This document shows positions 48,636 to 58,432 of a DNA stretch of 64,000 nt, piece by piece. Position numbers and translations under genes: made by a program. The notes under the pieces were generated by a model that was given only the letters and a program-made list of their open reading frames with translations, did no database searches and had not been told where the DNA came from. The stretch is from Symbiodinium natans (lineage: Eukaryota > Sar > Dinophyceae > Suessiales > Symbiodiniaceae): assembly GCA_905221605.1 (NCBI GenBank), contig CAJNDS010002342.1:407501-471500 (forward strand), written 5' to 3'. Numbering within the stretch: position 1 is the first letter of the stretch; the number at the start of each line of letters is the position of its first letter.

Positions 48636-48798
48636 ACCCTAAGGGTCCATCTACATAAATAGGGAACGCTTGGGCCTTAGAGTACTTCCTGTATAGAACC
48701 CTAAACCCTCAACCCTAAACCCTAGACCCTAAACCCTAAACCTTAAACCCTGCGGCCCAAGTAATTATACAAGAATAAGGTACATGAATCCCTAGGGT
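48636..48798. mobile_element. MITE-like element, family C, copy 4, split by telomeric repeats
   Basis: Left half CCTAAGGGTCCATCTACATA ... GCTTGGGCCTTAGAGTACTTCC; right half GCGGCCCAAGTAATTATAC ... GGTACATGAATCCCTAGGG. A C-rich array (about 48698-48752) sits between them at the element's centre. Confidence 0.75.
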
Positions 48799-49009
48799 CG
48801 GCTGAAAGCCCTATAACACCTAAAGCCGCAGAAACCCTGGAGCTGCTCGCCTAAAGCCAGCACAAGAACCGAAGCCCCCTAGGGTTTAGGGTTTAGGGTT
48901 TAGGGTTTAGAGGTTTAGGGTTTAGGGTTTGAACTCAACACCCCTCGCACCCCCCAAAATCCTTGAAAGCCTTCACCTCCTACAGCCCATGAAACCCCTA
49001 AACTTGTGA

Positions 49010-49100
49010 TGTTCCCTCCTATACGAGCAGTCCTTAATAGGGATTCTGATAGGGGGGTGCTAGAATCCCTACTAAGGACTGTTGGTATAAGGGGGAACAT
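49010..49100. mobile_element. Near-perfect palindromic element, family F
   Basis: GATGTTCCCTCCTATAC ... AGTCCTTAATAGGGATTCT pairs with AGAATCCCTACTAAGGACT ... GTATAAGGGGGAACATC. About 88 nt with a 10-nt loop. Confidence 0.85.
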
Positions 49101-49225
49101 CCCAAGCTCTAAAACCTGCGCTTCAAGGTTTAGGGTTTAGGGTTTAGGGATCAGGGTTCCTCACCTCCTGGAACCCGATCCACAGCTCCCTTGCGGGTCT
49201 CAGCGGTGGGAAGCCCAGCGTCGCG

Positions 49226-49351
49226 AACCCTAAGCCCTAAACCCCAAACCCCAAACCCTAAACCCTAAACCCTAAACCCTAAACCCTAAACCCTAAACCC
49301 CAACCCTAAACCCTAAACCCCAAACCCTAAACCCTAAACCCTAAACCCTTA
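49226..49351 (-). repeat. C-rich telomeric array before an exon
   Basis: Seventeen CCCTAAA/CCCCAAA units. Confidence 0.97.
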
Positions 49352-49357
49352 CACGCA

Positions 49358-49453
49358 TCCCCGGCAAGCCTGGAACCCTACGAGGTGCTCGGCATGCTAC
49401 GGCCGGTGAAGTCGGATCTGAACGTCTCGCTGGACGACCTCGAGATGATTTGA
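49358..49453 (+). CDS. Candidate last exon, unknown protein
   Basis: Frame SPASLEPYEVLGMLRPVKSD continues LNVSLDDLEMI to TGA. High GC3. C-array upstream and G-array (49490) downstream. Confidence 0.6.
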   Translation, partial: SPASLEPYEVLGMLRPVKSDLNVSLDDLEMI

Positions 49454-49489
49454 GTCCAGTTCAAAAGGATGCGCTGGGTTTCGGGTCAC

Positions 49490-49585
49490 TTTAGGGTTTA
49501 GGGTTTAGGGTTTAGGGTTTAGGGTTTCGGGTTGGTGTTGGGGTTCAGGGTTAGGGTGTAGGGTTTAGGTTTTAGGGTTTAGGGG
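49490..49585 (+). repeat. G-rich telomeric array after an exon
   Basis: About 12 TTTAGGG units with variants. Confidence 0.94.
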
Positions 49586-49639
49586 CGATACCGGGTACAG
49601 TGCTTGCTTTGAGCGTGCGAAAGCAGGGACACATTCCAG

Positions 49640-49817
49640 GTCTAAACCCTAAGCCCTAAACCCTAAACCCTGAACCCTGAACCCTATACCCTAAACCCTA
49701 AACCCTGGCTGGCCGGGGTTTCCGGCTTATTCCGGCTTGGCTTCTATAGGCAGCTTCTTCCCAGACTCGGCCCTAAACCCCAAACCCTAAACCCTAAACC
49801 CTAAACCCTAAACCCTT
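49640..49817 (-). repeat. Two C-rich telomeric arrays
   Basis: 49640-49708 and 49770-49817, separated by 60 nt containing a TTTCCGGCTTATTCCGGCTT direct repeat. Confidence 0.93.
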
Positions 49818-49837
49818 CTGCCCGGACTCCGCCCCCC

Positions 49838-49920
49838 GTTCCTGCCCCTCTCGGCCCAAACCGCCTCCTGAACCGCCAATCTGCCAGCTTTACCGCCGAG
49901 GTGGGCTCTGAGAACCAGGA
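49838..49920 (+). CDS. Candidate exon, unknown protein
   Basis: Frame PAPLGPNRLLNRQSASFTAE then VGSENQE, with CAGGA followed by GTTTAGGGTTTAGGG. C-array upstream. A competing frame (PPEPPICQLYRRGG) has an early stop. Confidence 0.45.
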
Positions 49921-50845
49921 GTTTAGGGTTTAGGGTTTCGGGTTGCAGGGTTTAGGATTCAGGATGCCGAGCTTTAGGGCCCCAAAACAAGTGAACTTTC
50001 AGCCGGAGTTGCTGGGGTTTTGGGGTGCTTTTGCTGTCAGCAGGGAGTTTCAATGAGAGGCCCACACGGCTTGGTTATGTTTGCAGGGATGACGCGCTTG
50101 GGCCTGGTGGTCGGGTAACGGATCTCATGTTACTGCTTCAGGGGTCTGGCTCAGGGTTTAGGCTTCCGAGTAGAGTGGGGGCTTCCGTAATTGCTATGCA
50201 AGCTTGCAGGGTGGGATTCAGGGTTGCGGGGTTGGGGCAGGCTGTCAACGTCAAGGTGGTCTTGCCTACAACAGAATGGGCATACCCAAGTAACATGCAC
50301 GTATTGCCCTGCTTAAGTTGAGGTCCTAAGTCCCAGGTCCTAAACTCCTGAAGCCTCTCAATCCAAGCCTTGCAGACCCCAACCCCTGAAGCCCAACCAT
50401 CCCCCCACAGGGCCCCGAAGGGACCAGCGATGATCGGCGGGGTCAATTATGCCACGGCCTGAGAGGTCCTTGTCTTTTTTGTGGGATTTTGTGAGTTTGG
50501 GCTTCCTTTTGGCTAGGGCGAGGGGAGGAGCTAAGCTAGTTGGATCCCATCACCCATGCTCTGCCCCCAAGAAAGCAAACAAGAACAAAAAACACACACA
50601 GCCCTCCAACATGTTAAGGTTCTGAGAGGCGGGATTGGGTGCGTTCTTACTCACACAGGCTTGGACGGTGGCGGTTTTGGCAGTCTCGCGTTGTGTTGCT
50701 TGCACAAGCTTGGCTTGTGCTGCCAGAAGCTGTGGCGTTGCCCTCGACGCAGCAAGGGAGCCTCTGAAAAGCCAACCGAGCAACGGAGGATGCACAGTAG
50801 TAACCATCTGCCGTTTGTGTTCCGGTTCGGGCTTCCATGAGTAAG

Positions 50846-50900
50846 TGTTTAGGGTTTCAGGGTTCAGGGTTCAGGGTTTAGGGTTTAGGGTTTAGGGTTT
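50846..50900 (+). repeat. G-rich telomeric array
   Basis: TTCAGGG units change to TTTAGGG. Confidence 0.94.
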
Positions 50901-50924
50901 CTCTTTGGCTACTACCTGGTGCAG

Positions 50925-50993
50925 CCTGGCCCCTGTTTCTGAGGATGGTGGGCCCATGCCGCCTGGGCCTCCCCTTGGGATGTGCGACCCCGA
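50925..50993 (+). CDS. Candidate exon fragment, Pro/Gly-rich
   Basis: CCTGGTGCAG acceptor; frame APVSEDGGPMPPGPPLGMCD, then GACCCCGA followed by GTAAGGGTTCAGGG, a strong donor fused to a G-rich array. Confidence 0.45.
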
Positions 50994-50996
50994 GTA

Positions 50997-51095
50997 AGGG
51001 TTCAGGGTTCAGGGTTCAGGGTTCAGGGTCTAGGGTTTAGGGTTTAGGGTTCAGGGTGTAGGGTTTAGGGTTTAGTGTTTAGGGTTTAGGGTTTA
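50997..51095 (+). repeat. G-rich telomeric array after a donor
   Basis: Five GGGTTCA units then GGGTTTA with variants. Confidence 0.95.
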
Positions 51096-51354
51096 GTAAT
51101 AGGACTTCAGGGGGTTTGACTGAGGTTTCCGCACTTGGGGTCCCTATAGTGGTGCGCGAAACCATGAAGATCAGGCACCTAATGGTTGCTTTTTATAAGG
51201 AGGGTTTTGGGGTTGAGCTTGTTTATGGCACCTTTTTACTCGCGTGGGGGGAGGGGAGGGGGATTTTGGATTGGGAACTTTCTTCGGTCCCAAACCCCAC
51301 CCTAAATCACCCTAAACCCTAAACCCTAAGCCCTTACCCCTCAACCCCCCACAG

Positions 51355-51440
51355 CCCTGGAAAGCCCACTGCTGGAAGGCGAGAAGGAGGCGCTCCGAAC
51401 GGAGGCGGAGCATGCGCTCTGGGCTTGGGGAAGGGAGTGA
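51355..51440 (+). CDS. Candidate exon, unknown protein
   Basis: CAACCCCCCACAG acceptor; frame LESPLLEGEKEALRTEAEHA then LWAWGRE to TGA. Acidic helix. C-rich repeats lie upstream. Confidence 0.6.
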
Positions 51441-51475
51441 GTGCCCAAGGGCCAAATAGCTCCAAAAGCCCGAAA

Positions 51476-51585
51476 CCCTGAACCCTGAACCCTAAGCCCT
51501 AAACTCTAAGCCCTAAACCCTAAACCCTAAACCCTGAACCCTGAACCCTGAACCCTAGACCCTAGACCCTAGACCCTAAACCTTC
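51476..51585 (-). repeat. C-rich telomeric array with block variants
   Basis: Runs of CCCTGAA, then CCCTAAA, then CCCTGAA, then CCCTAGA show block-wise homogenisation. Confidence 0.94.
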
Positions 51586-51724
51586 CTTCCAAACCCTAGA
51601 CCCTGAAGCCCGAAACCCTGGATGCCGAAAGCCCTGAACCCTCATCCTCAGACTCTATAGGCCTCCGAGCCCTTGCACAAAAAGGCCCTGCAGGCAAACT
51701 GTGTTTAAAAACTTCTGCGAGTAG

Positions 51725-51795
51725 GTTTAGGGTTTAGGGTTTAGGGTTTAGGGTTTAGGGTTTCGGGTTTCGGGTTTCGGGTTTCGGGTTTCGGG
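51725..51795 (+). repeat. G-rich telomeric array with TTTCGGG block
   Basis: Five TTTAGGG units followed by five TTTCGGG units. Confidence 0.95.
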
Positions 51796-52004
51796 AGTTT
51801 TTTTTGTGCCTTTAGGAAATTTCGGGCGCGGGGGTGGCGGAAGCCTTTTGGCCTTGAATCGGGGGTTCTGAAATCAGGGCCTCCTTGCACACCGCTTTGG
51901 AGTGGACGCTGAACAACGGGGACTCTGATCAGACTCTAGAGCACCCTAAACCCTAGACCCTAAACCCTATACCCCAACCCCCAAACCCCAAACCCTCTAA
52001 GCCC

Positions 52005-52084
52005 AGTGGTACCCTTTACCCTTTTTTTGGGTTCTGGTTTCCCTTGTAAGAAAAAGCAACCCAAAAAGGCCCGTTTAAACCAAA
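52005..52084. mobile_element. MITE-like element, family B
   Basis: GCCCAGTGGTACCCTTTACC, GGTTTCCCTTGTAAG and CAACCCAAAAAGGCCCG. Confidence 0.65.
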
Positions 52085-52148
52085 AACTCTTGGGTCTAGG
52101 AAGCTTTATACTCCGAAACTCCGACGAGTCGCAAGCGCGCTGCGCCCT

Positions 52149-52218
52149 GTTTAGGGTTTAGGGTTTAGGGTTTAGGGTTTAGGGTTTAGGGTTTAGGGTT
52201 TAGGGTTTAGGGTTTAGG
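52149..52218 (+). repeat. G-rich telomeric array,perfect
   Basis: Ten TTTAGGG units. Confidence 0.97.
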
Positions 52219-52373
52219 CTCGAAAGGAAGATCCACTAAGCCCTTTGGACAGGTGCCGCCTCTCTCCAGGCTAAGATGAACAGGCCACATGGTTTCGGGG
52301 TTCGGGGCACATGGAGTATGGCCTTTTTGGGTTGGTATTGTAGGACATACCGTGTAGTTTCGGGGGCAAACAT

Positions 52374-52679
52374 ATGCCCACAGGTTGTTCTTTAGTTCCT
52401 TGGGCAGCCAGATGGGCTGTGTCTATACATCCCACCTGTGGCCCAGAGTTCCTCGAGAAACGTGGGCTCCCTGAACGAAAGCTGCATGAGGTGCTTTATA
52501 AGGTTCCTGCAGTAGCTTCACATTCGCTGGGTTCCTTGGAGCATGTGAGACACAATAGAATCTCAAATCTGCAGCCAATAGTGTTTGCGGTCATGTGGTT
52601 TTTGGTCTCTCAGTTATTGTTGCTAAATGGCACAGCCGCAGTGTCACGAGGGCCCAAAGAGGGGCGCGAAATTTTCTGA
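52374..52679 (+). CDS. Candidate ORF with C-terminal membrane segment (101 aa)
   Basis: Frame GPEFLEKRGLPERKLHEVLY continues KVPAVASHSLGSLEHVRHNR and then PIVFAVMWFLVSQLLLLNGT, a likely membrane helix, ending in a charged tail before TGA. Initiator is a non-ATG-like or late ATG; may be several exons read through. Confidence 0.4.
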   Translation: MPTGCSLVPWAARWAVSIHPTCGPEFLEKRGLPERKLHEVLYKVPAVASHSLGSLEHVRHNRISNLQPIVFAVMWFLVSQLLLLNGTAAVSRGPKEGREIF

Positions 52680-53131
52680 AGTCGGGAATGCTGGAATGCA
52701 CTAAGGAGCCATTTTGCAGGGCTTAGGGCTTGGGGGCTACCCATCTTCTAAGAGACACGTGGTCGTGTTAGGCAGCGGCAGCTAGCGCTGGAGAGGCAGC
52801 GCGTATCTGCCAGGCAGGATGCTTGTTCAGGCTGTCTTGTGTAAGTGCAGTCTCAGCCACCCTAAGCTTTAACCTAAAAGCCCGAAACGCCCTAAAAGCT
52901 GGAGGCCCGAACCCGAAAGCCGTCACCCAAAACACGGAAGCCACACATTCGCAACGCAAGGACGAAGGCAATTGAGTCATGAGATGCTATGAGAAGTGAT
53001 ATCCGTCATGCTTAGTTTATGGGCTGTCACAGAGGGCCCATATGGGTCTAGGGATGTTTAGGCTTAGGGCTTCACGACAGTTTGGGGTTAATGTTAGGTT
53101 AGGGTCTAGTTGAGTTCATCTCTTGCCGAGG

Positions 53132-53240
53132 AAGCAGTTGGGCGCTGGCGTGATCGCCAGCGCGAACCCCTTGATGCAGAGTTCGCCCTTTCGCGCCCCT
53201 CGGGCATGTCAGTGTGTGGCGACAACTAGGCTTCGGTTGA
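53132..53240 (+). CDS. Candidate exon, unknown protein
   Basis: Frame QLGAGVIASANPLMQSSPFR continues APRACQCVATTRLRLK before a CCCCAAA array. Edges unclear. Confidence 0.35.
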
Positions 53241-53249
53241 AACCCCAAG

Positions 53250-53340
53250 CCCTAAACCCCAAACCCCAAACCCCAAACCCCAAACCCCAAACCCCAAACC
53301 CCAAACCCCCTAACCCCAAACCCCAAACCCCAAACCCTTA
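53250..53340 (-). repeat. C-rich CCCCAAA heptamer array
   Basis: About 12 CCCCAAA units, a substituted telomere heptamer (A for T), homogenised. Confidence 0.95.
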
Positions 53341-53448
53341 CCGCCATTGGCTTGCGAAGCCCCACGCCGACTCCACAAGCCAACATCTATTTCCCACAAA
53401 GCCCCCAAAAGGCCCTGAAACCTTGGGCCCCTGCAACCTCAAACTTGC

Positions 53449-53595
53449 TGGTTCCTCGTAGGGAATGAGGGAATCAGGTACCTTATATCCCGTGATATAT
53501 ACATATATGTATGTATATATATATATATATATACATATCTAATATGCGCTGTAAGGGATTCTATAGGGTACCTAATTCCCACATTCTAAGAGCCA
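53449..53595. mobile_element. Inverted-repeat element, family G, copy 1
   Basis: TTCCTCGTAGGGAATGAGGG and GGGTACCTAATTCCCAC; interior (AT)n expansion and TATATCCCGTGATATA. Confidence 0.6.
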
Positions 53596-54060
53596 GTTGA
53601 GTAAACCAGGGCGTGAAGCGGAGAAGCTGAGAGTCCTATGAACATCCCTCCGCCTTCAAGCTTGATGACCTCCTCAAATAAAGACATGTTCTTTTGATCG
53701 CGAGCGCTTCTGGGATTCCAAGGAGGCCGCAAGAGTTGTTGTTCGAAGTACTTTGCTTTATGGCCGCGGTGTCGGGATTATCGAAAGATTTTCGGCTTCA
53801 GCTCTTTGATCAGCAGGGCTTTCGGTTAATATTGGGGGGTTGAAGAATCTGTAAGGTTAGTGCTGCAGCTAAGCGGAGTTGATGAATGCAGCAGGGAAGG
53901 GCTTCAGTCAAGTTCTTGCGACATCTTTGGCAGAGCTTCAGGGCTCGCCGGACTCTACTCGGAGGAGGTTATTGATTATTGGGGGACGTTGAACCTATAT
54001 ACAAGCATCCACAAACCCTCAACCCGGAATCTCGAACTTTGAGCAGCGAAGTTGCGCCAG

Positions 54061-54120
54061 GGCGGAGACTGGGATCAGATTGTCCCCGACAAGCCCTTGG
54101 CTCAGCTGCATCGTTTTTGA
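54061..54120 (+). CDS. Candidate last exon, unknown protein
   Basis: AAGTTGCGCCAG acceptor; frame GGDWDQIVPDKPLAQLHRF to TGA. Short but very protein-like. Confidence 0.55.
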   Translation, partial: GGDWDQIVPDKPLAQLHRF

Positions 54121-54139
54121 CCTCAGTTTGCAAGTTCGG

Positions 54140-54225
54140 AATATAAAAGTAATAATAATATTCTTGTTATTATTATTACGGTTATTACTACTATGAGTAC
54201 TATTATTATTAATTTTATAATCATC
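54140..54225. repeat. AAT/ATT palindromic microsatellite
   Basis: AGTAATAATAATATTCTTGTTATTATTATTACGG; capable of a long AT hairpin. Confidence 0.9.
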
Positions 54226-54314
54226 ATATCAAATCAAGCTCGAATTTCTTAGACCCCTGCGCCGCGAAAACCTGGAGCCGTCGACGCTGATGCCCGAAAC
54301 CTCAAAGCTCACTG

Positions 54315-54505
54315 CCCCTAAACCCCGAACCCTAAACCCCTAAACCCCTAAACCCCTAAATCCCTAAACCCTAAACCCCTAAACCCCTAAACCCCTCAAC
54401 CCCTCAACCCCTCAACCCCTAAACCCCTAAACCCCTAAACCCTAAACCCTAAACCCTAAACCCTAAACCCTAAACCCTAAACCCCTAAACCCTAAACCCC
54501 TCAAC
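54315..54505 (-). repeat. C-rich array, CCCCTAAA / CCCTAAA / CCCCTCAA blocks
   Basis: About 25 units in homogeneous blocks; ends CAACCCAG at the next exon. Confidence 0.96.
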
Positions 54506-54509
54506 CCAG

Positions 54510-54582
54510 AGGTTGGGACTCTCGCCCGGCGTCAAAGAGACCAGGCTGCGGATGAACTTGGGGCTTTTGCTGGCTTGGCGGG
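54510..54582 (+). CDS. Candidate exon, unknown protein
   Basis: CCTCAACCCAG acceptor from the array edge; frame RLGLSPGVKETRLRMNLGLL then LAWR. Another C-array follows at 54593. Confidence 0.45.
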
Positions 54583-54592
54583 GGGGGCATTG

Positions 54593-54681
54593 ACCCTAAA
54601 CCCTAAACCCTAAACCCTAAACCCTAAACCCTAAACCCTAAACCCTAAACCCTAAACCCTAAACCCTAAACCCTAAACCCT
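54593..54681 (-). repeat. C-rich telomeric array, perfect
   Basis: Twelve CCCTAAA units. Confidence 0.97.
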
Positions 54682-54753
54682 TGTGAGATTTTGGAGGTCA
54701 GAGGAAGGCCATGCTTCGGCGGACACCATGCACCATCTTTGCCTCCATACTAA
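54682..54753 (+). CDS. Candidate exon fragment, unknown protein
   Basis: Frame CEILEVRGRPCFGGHHAPSL then PPY to TAA, immediately after a C-rich array. Confidence 0.4.
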   Translation, partial: CEILEVRGRPCFGGHHAPSLPPY

Positions 54754-54824
54754 CCTTCCGCGTTTACAGGGGCAGTTAGAAGGGGTTTAGGGTTTAGGGT
54801 TTAGGGTTTAGGGTTTAGGGTTTA

Positions 54825-54945
54825 CGAAAATAAAGGACCCTGAATATAGACCCCCAAAATAGTAGTAGGATTCCTTTATATATTTGAGGACCCCAATAAG
54901 GTACCCCCCCCCCCCCCCCCCCAATATCGTAAGCCCCCCAAAAGG
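54825..54945. mobile_element. MITE-like element, family A
   Basis: TTACGAAAATAAAGGACCC left; right end has GGTACC, a C18 run, then AATATCGTAAGCCC. Centre ATAGTAGTAGGATTCC matches 42912 inverted. Confidence 0.65.
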
Positions 54946-55026
54946 GTTCGAGGTTGAACCTCGAGTTTGGGGACCGCATGCGCCCGCATGCGCCCGCACG
55001 CAATGTATCGAAGCCCTCGAGAGATG

Positions 55027-55068
55027 TTTAGGGTTTAGGGTTTAGGGTTTAGGGTTTAGGGTTTAGGG
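55027..55068 (+). repeat. G-rich telomeric array
   Basis: Six perfect TTTAGGG units. Confidence 0.96.
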
Positions 55069-55079
55069 AAACCCAAGCC

Positions 55080-55960
55080 CAGAACCCTCATAGCCCTCAT
55101 AAAACCCTTGACCCATCTCAACCAGGTCTACTGGTGATTTTCAGACTGCGCCAAACTCTCCTCAGGAGCGGGCACAGCACTCCCCCAGCCCACATCACAC
55201 CTCGGAGAAACAAGCCGGGTTTAGAGTTTAGGGTTTAAGGGTGTTTCGGGCTGATGTCGGTTTAGGAGTTTATAGGGTTTAGAGAAGTTCGGAGGTTAGG
55301 GCTTACAAGGGTTTAAGGGTTTGGGGCGAATGCAAGGCTGATAGGGGCTCACGAACTCGGGATATGTTTTTGAGCTCGGAGCAAAAGGGTAGGACCCCTC
55401 CGACACGCTTCACTCTTATGCCCTCCTGACTCCTGCTGGCTCCATGCGCACCCTCCAGGTGGAGGGAGTAGGACATTGGGTTCAGGGCTGATGACCATCC
55501 CCTTGATCAGAGTCTGTCAAACGATCTTGTTCGTGGGACCCAACGGCCTCGAAAAAATCCAAACTGCCCCTGCCTCAAGTATGACACCTCCCTAAGCACT
55601 TCGGGCACGTCAGTCGTGCATTTTTTTGAGAAAGCCGCCGACATCCGTCAACCCCCTAAACCCTGAAAAGCCCATATAGACCCTAAACCGTAAACTCTAG
55701 AGTTGAAGGTTTGGACTTGGCTTTTTGGGACCCGGGCCCACGCCCTACACCTTAGACCCTACAAACCCTAAGCCCGACCCTCCATCAGCCCTCTTGGCAC
55801 GATGACCCTGACACTGCCCCAGATGAGGGGGGTCGACCTAAGTGACTGGCCCCCTTTTGTCCGTACACTAAGGAACGCATGCTTTAGTAGACACCCTATA
55901 TATCCCCCCTATACACCCCCTATATTTCCCCCCTACATACCCTTTATACCCAACAGAAAA
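55080..55960. other. Unique DNA, no supported exon
   Basis: Scattered single telomere-like units, a CCCTATATA-type run at 55890-55945, and GC-mixed sequence; I find no frame worth calling. Confidence 0.5.
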
Positions 55961-56033
55961 AGTCACCCCTAAACCCTAAAAAACCCTAAACCCTAAACCC
56001 TAAACCCTGAACCCATGTAGATCAACCCCCCAC

Positions 56034-56123
56034 ATCCCTGAGTGCCCAGAAGCGAAGGAGGAGGACAGCCCCATAGAGCGCGCAGAGCTTCCCAATACCG
56101 TGAAGAGCAGTCGGGCACTCACA
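56034..56123 (+). CDS. Candidate exon, acidic, unknown protein
   Basis: Frame IPECPEAKEEDSPIERAELP continues NTVKSSRALT, ending CTCACA followed by GTGTGGGTTTAGGG. An acceptor GTGCCCAG at 56049 may trim the start. The CACTCACAGTGTGG donor block recurs at 56160-56180 and 56260-56275, so this exon end lies in a small tandem duplication. Confidence 0.55.
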
Positions 56124-56379
56124 GTGTGGGTTTAGGGAAGTTTCTCCGGTTTAGGAGTTTAAGGTTTAAGGCACTCACAATATGGTTTAGGGAAGTTTCT
56201 GGTTTAGGAGCTTAGGGTTTAAGGTTCGGGTTTATGAATTTGGGAGTTGGGGTTGGGCTCTCACAGTGTGGTTTAGGGAAGTTTCTCTGGTTTTGGAGTT
56301 TAGGAGTTTAGCGTTTCAGGTTTGGGCTTATGAGTTTGGGAGTTTAGGGTTTAGTGTTTTGGACTCAATGTTGGTAGGC

Positions 56380-56559
56380 CCGATGTTTTTGGCGTCGGAC
56401 GCCTATGTTTTGGGGGACGGGATGGGCACCTTCGCGTTGACCTGCAACACTGGCACACTCACTGTCTCCACTTTGCACATCACTTTCCGCATGGACTGTC
56501 CAGACGTCGTCTTGAAGACAAGACTGTCGGGTGGGTATAGGATATGGCACTTGAGCTAG
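56380..56559 (+). CDS. Candidate exon, unknown protein (59 codons)
   Basis: Frame PMFLASDAYVLGDGMGTFAL continues TCNTGTLTVSTLHITFRMDC and PDVVLKTRLSGGYRIWHLS to TAG. Beta-strand-like alternation; TTGGTAG precedes it. One of the more convincing longer frames. Confidence 0.5.
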   Translation, partial: PMFLASDAYVLGDGMGTFALTCNTGTLTVSTLHITFRMDCPDVVLKTRLSGGYRIWHLS

Positions 56560-56717
56560 TAGTATTGTGCTACTATAACAATGCCCCTGGAACCTTCTGA
56601 TGTGAAGAGATGAGTCACTCAGAGGGTATGGTTCCTCCTGAAGACCCGTAGATACCCTAAACCTCGGCAAACGTGATGCTACCACAACCCGAAACCCAAA
56701 ACCCTAAACCCTAAACC

Positions 56718-56837
56718 ATGGAACCTGAAGGAAGCCCTTCTGTAGGCCCGAAATCAGACTTCGACGATGCTCTGGATGGACTGGCGGAGGACCTTCGCGC
56801 AAGGTTGCTGGTCCTTTCGCCGGACAAGAGTTGTTGA
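56718..56837 (+). CDS. Small complete ORF or first exon (39 aa)
   Basis: ATG directly after a C-rich array (AAACCATGG, a good initiator context). Reads MEPEGSPSVGPKSDFDDALD then GLAEDLRARLLVLSPDKSC to TGA. Acidic and helical. Could be a first exon whose donor lies before the stop. Confidence 0.5.
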   Translation: MEPEGSPSVGPKSDFDDALDGLAEDLRARLLVLSPDKSC

Positions 56838-57325
56838 GGTCGAGAACCCTAAGTTTGTGTTTTGTGTGTTGGGTTGTTTTTGCATCTCACAACTTTGTAC
56901 AGGAGGCGGCAATACATGTGTTGCACGGTTATCGATGCATGTAATCTGCCATGCCCACTCACCTATGCAGAGTGAGACCCTAACATACCCTGGACGTTCT
57001 GATTTTGAGGCCAGAGTATACGCCAACGTGAATAAACCCGGGAATTTTCTTGGATTACAAGACTAGTCGTAGACAACGCAGCTATCATGGGATTGTATTG
57101 GTTCTTCGTCGCCACTCTTCATCCCAGGCCTCTGATCTACTGCAACAAGAAACCCAGGGCCCTTACAATCCTGCAAGGGCAGACTAGACTTCTCCCACGT
57201 CCGATTCGTAACTCTCCAAGTCCCCCCCCCCCTCCTCCGAAAACCAAGAGCCTGAACCTCCCAAGACCCCAAACACACGCCGTCACCACAGCAAGGGACC
57301 AAAAGCCTCAGGTCCTGACCTAGAA

Positions 57326-57422
57326 TACCCTAAACCCTAAACCCTAAACCCTAAACCCAAAACCCTAAACCCTAAACCCTAAACCCTAGACCCTAAACCC
57401 TAAACCCTAAACCCTAAACCCC
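57326..57422 (-). repeat. C-rich telomeric array before an exon
   Basis: Fourteen CCCTAAA units. Confidence 0.97.
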
Positions 57423-57436
57423 CAAGTCTTGTCCAG

Positions 57437-57477
57437 GAGCTGCTGCTGGATGACCGTCACCCTGGGGCCGGCTTCCT
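57437..57477 (+). CDS. Candidate short exon, unknown protein
   Basis: CAAGTCTTGTCCAG acceptor; frame ELLLDDRHPGAGF, then TTCCT followed by GTTGGGGGGTTTGGG. Embedded between a C-array and a G-array. Confidence 0.5.
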
Positions 57478-57505
57478 GTTGGGGGGTTTGGGTTCATCGG
57501 GCTTT

Positions 57506-57680
57506 GGGTTTAGGGTTTAGGGTTTCGGGTTTAGGGTTTCTAGGGTTTCTAGGGTTTCTAGGGTTTCTAGGGTTTCTAGGGTTTCTAGGGTTCCTAGGGT
57601 TTCTAGGGTTTCGGGGTTCTAGGGTTTAGGGTTCTGGGGTTTCTAGGGTTTCTAGGGTTTCTGGGGTTTCTGGGGTTTCG
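57506..57680 (+). repeat. G-rich array, TTTCTAGGG nonamer block
   Basis: TTTAGGG units followed by about 12 GGGTTTCTA nonamers, then GGGGTTTCT. The ORF reading GFLGFLGFLGF here is a repeat artefact. Confidence 0.96.
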
Positions 57681-58121
57681 GGTTTCCAGGGTTTTGGGCT
57701 CCGGGGCCTTCAGGAGGTCCAAGGGGAAGGCTATGTTGGTTTGAGGGCTCAGGGTTCGGGAGTCTTACGGGTTGGGTTTGAGGAATGTCGCAAAGCCCGA
57801 AACCCGTGTAGGGCTCTGCAGGGTAGAGCAGTAGTTTTTGACCAGGGTGCAGGGCTTGCGATGTCAGGCTCAAGCATAAGGTCTCAAATAGAAATGTTGA
57901 CCTTCAACGTTCTATAGGGGGTCCTCATTTATGAAACGTTTCTGGGCTTATTGAGGGCTCTTGTTCGAGGGGTCCTCATGTATGAAAAATCTCGCACATG
58001 AGAAGTTCGTAGGGTTTTGGGGTTCATTGGGGTCGTCACCCCACCTGACCCCCCTCCACTTGAGTCTTGAGGACCTAGGAGTGGGCGGGTGGGGGGGGGG
58101 GGGGGGCCGGTCGCCCGCAGC

Positions 58122-58215
58122 CCTAAACCCTAAACAAACCCTACACACTAAACCCTAAGCCCTAAACCCTAAACCCCAAACCCCAAACCCTAAACCCGAA
58201 ACCCGAAACCCCACC
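58122..58215 (-). repeat. C-rich telomeric array before an exon
   Basis: Mixed CCCTAAA, CCCCAAA and CCCGAAA units. Confidence 0.9.
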
Positions 58216-58233
58216 CTGAAACACCACCCTGAG

Positions 58234-58310
58234 CGCCACGTCATGAGCACGCAGGCAAGCCCGCAAAAGAGAGTCGGGGAGCCAGGCGGCCTGGGCACCG
58301 GCCCCGGCAT
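58234..58310 (+). CDS. Candidate exon, unknown protein
   Basis: Frame RHVMSTQASPQKRVGEPGGL then GTGPG, with CGGCAT followed by GTGGTTTAGGGTTTAGGG. C-array upstream, G-array at the donor. Confidence 0.5.
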
Positions 58311-58313
58311 GTG

Positions 58314-58398
58314 GTTTAGGGTTTAGGGCTAGGGTTTAGGGTTTAGGGGTTTAGGGGTCTAGGGGTTTAGGGGTTTAGGGTTTAGGGTTTAGGGTGTA
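58314..58398 (+). repeat. G-rich telomeric array after an exon
   Basis: Eleven TTTAGGG/TTTAGGGG units. Confidence 0.95.
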
Positions 58399-58432
58399 AT
58401 GCCGGATAGCTTAGCGGTTTCAGGTAGCATAG

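Noticed and set aside
57429-57629. ORF with GFLGFLGFL repeat
   Set aside because: Translation of the GGGTTTCTA nonamer array.
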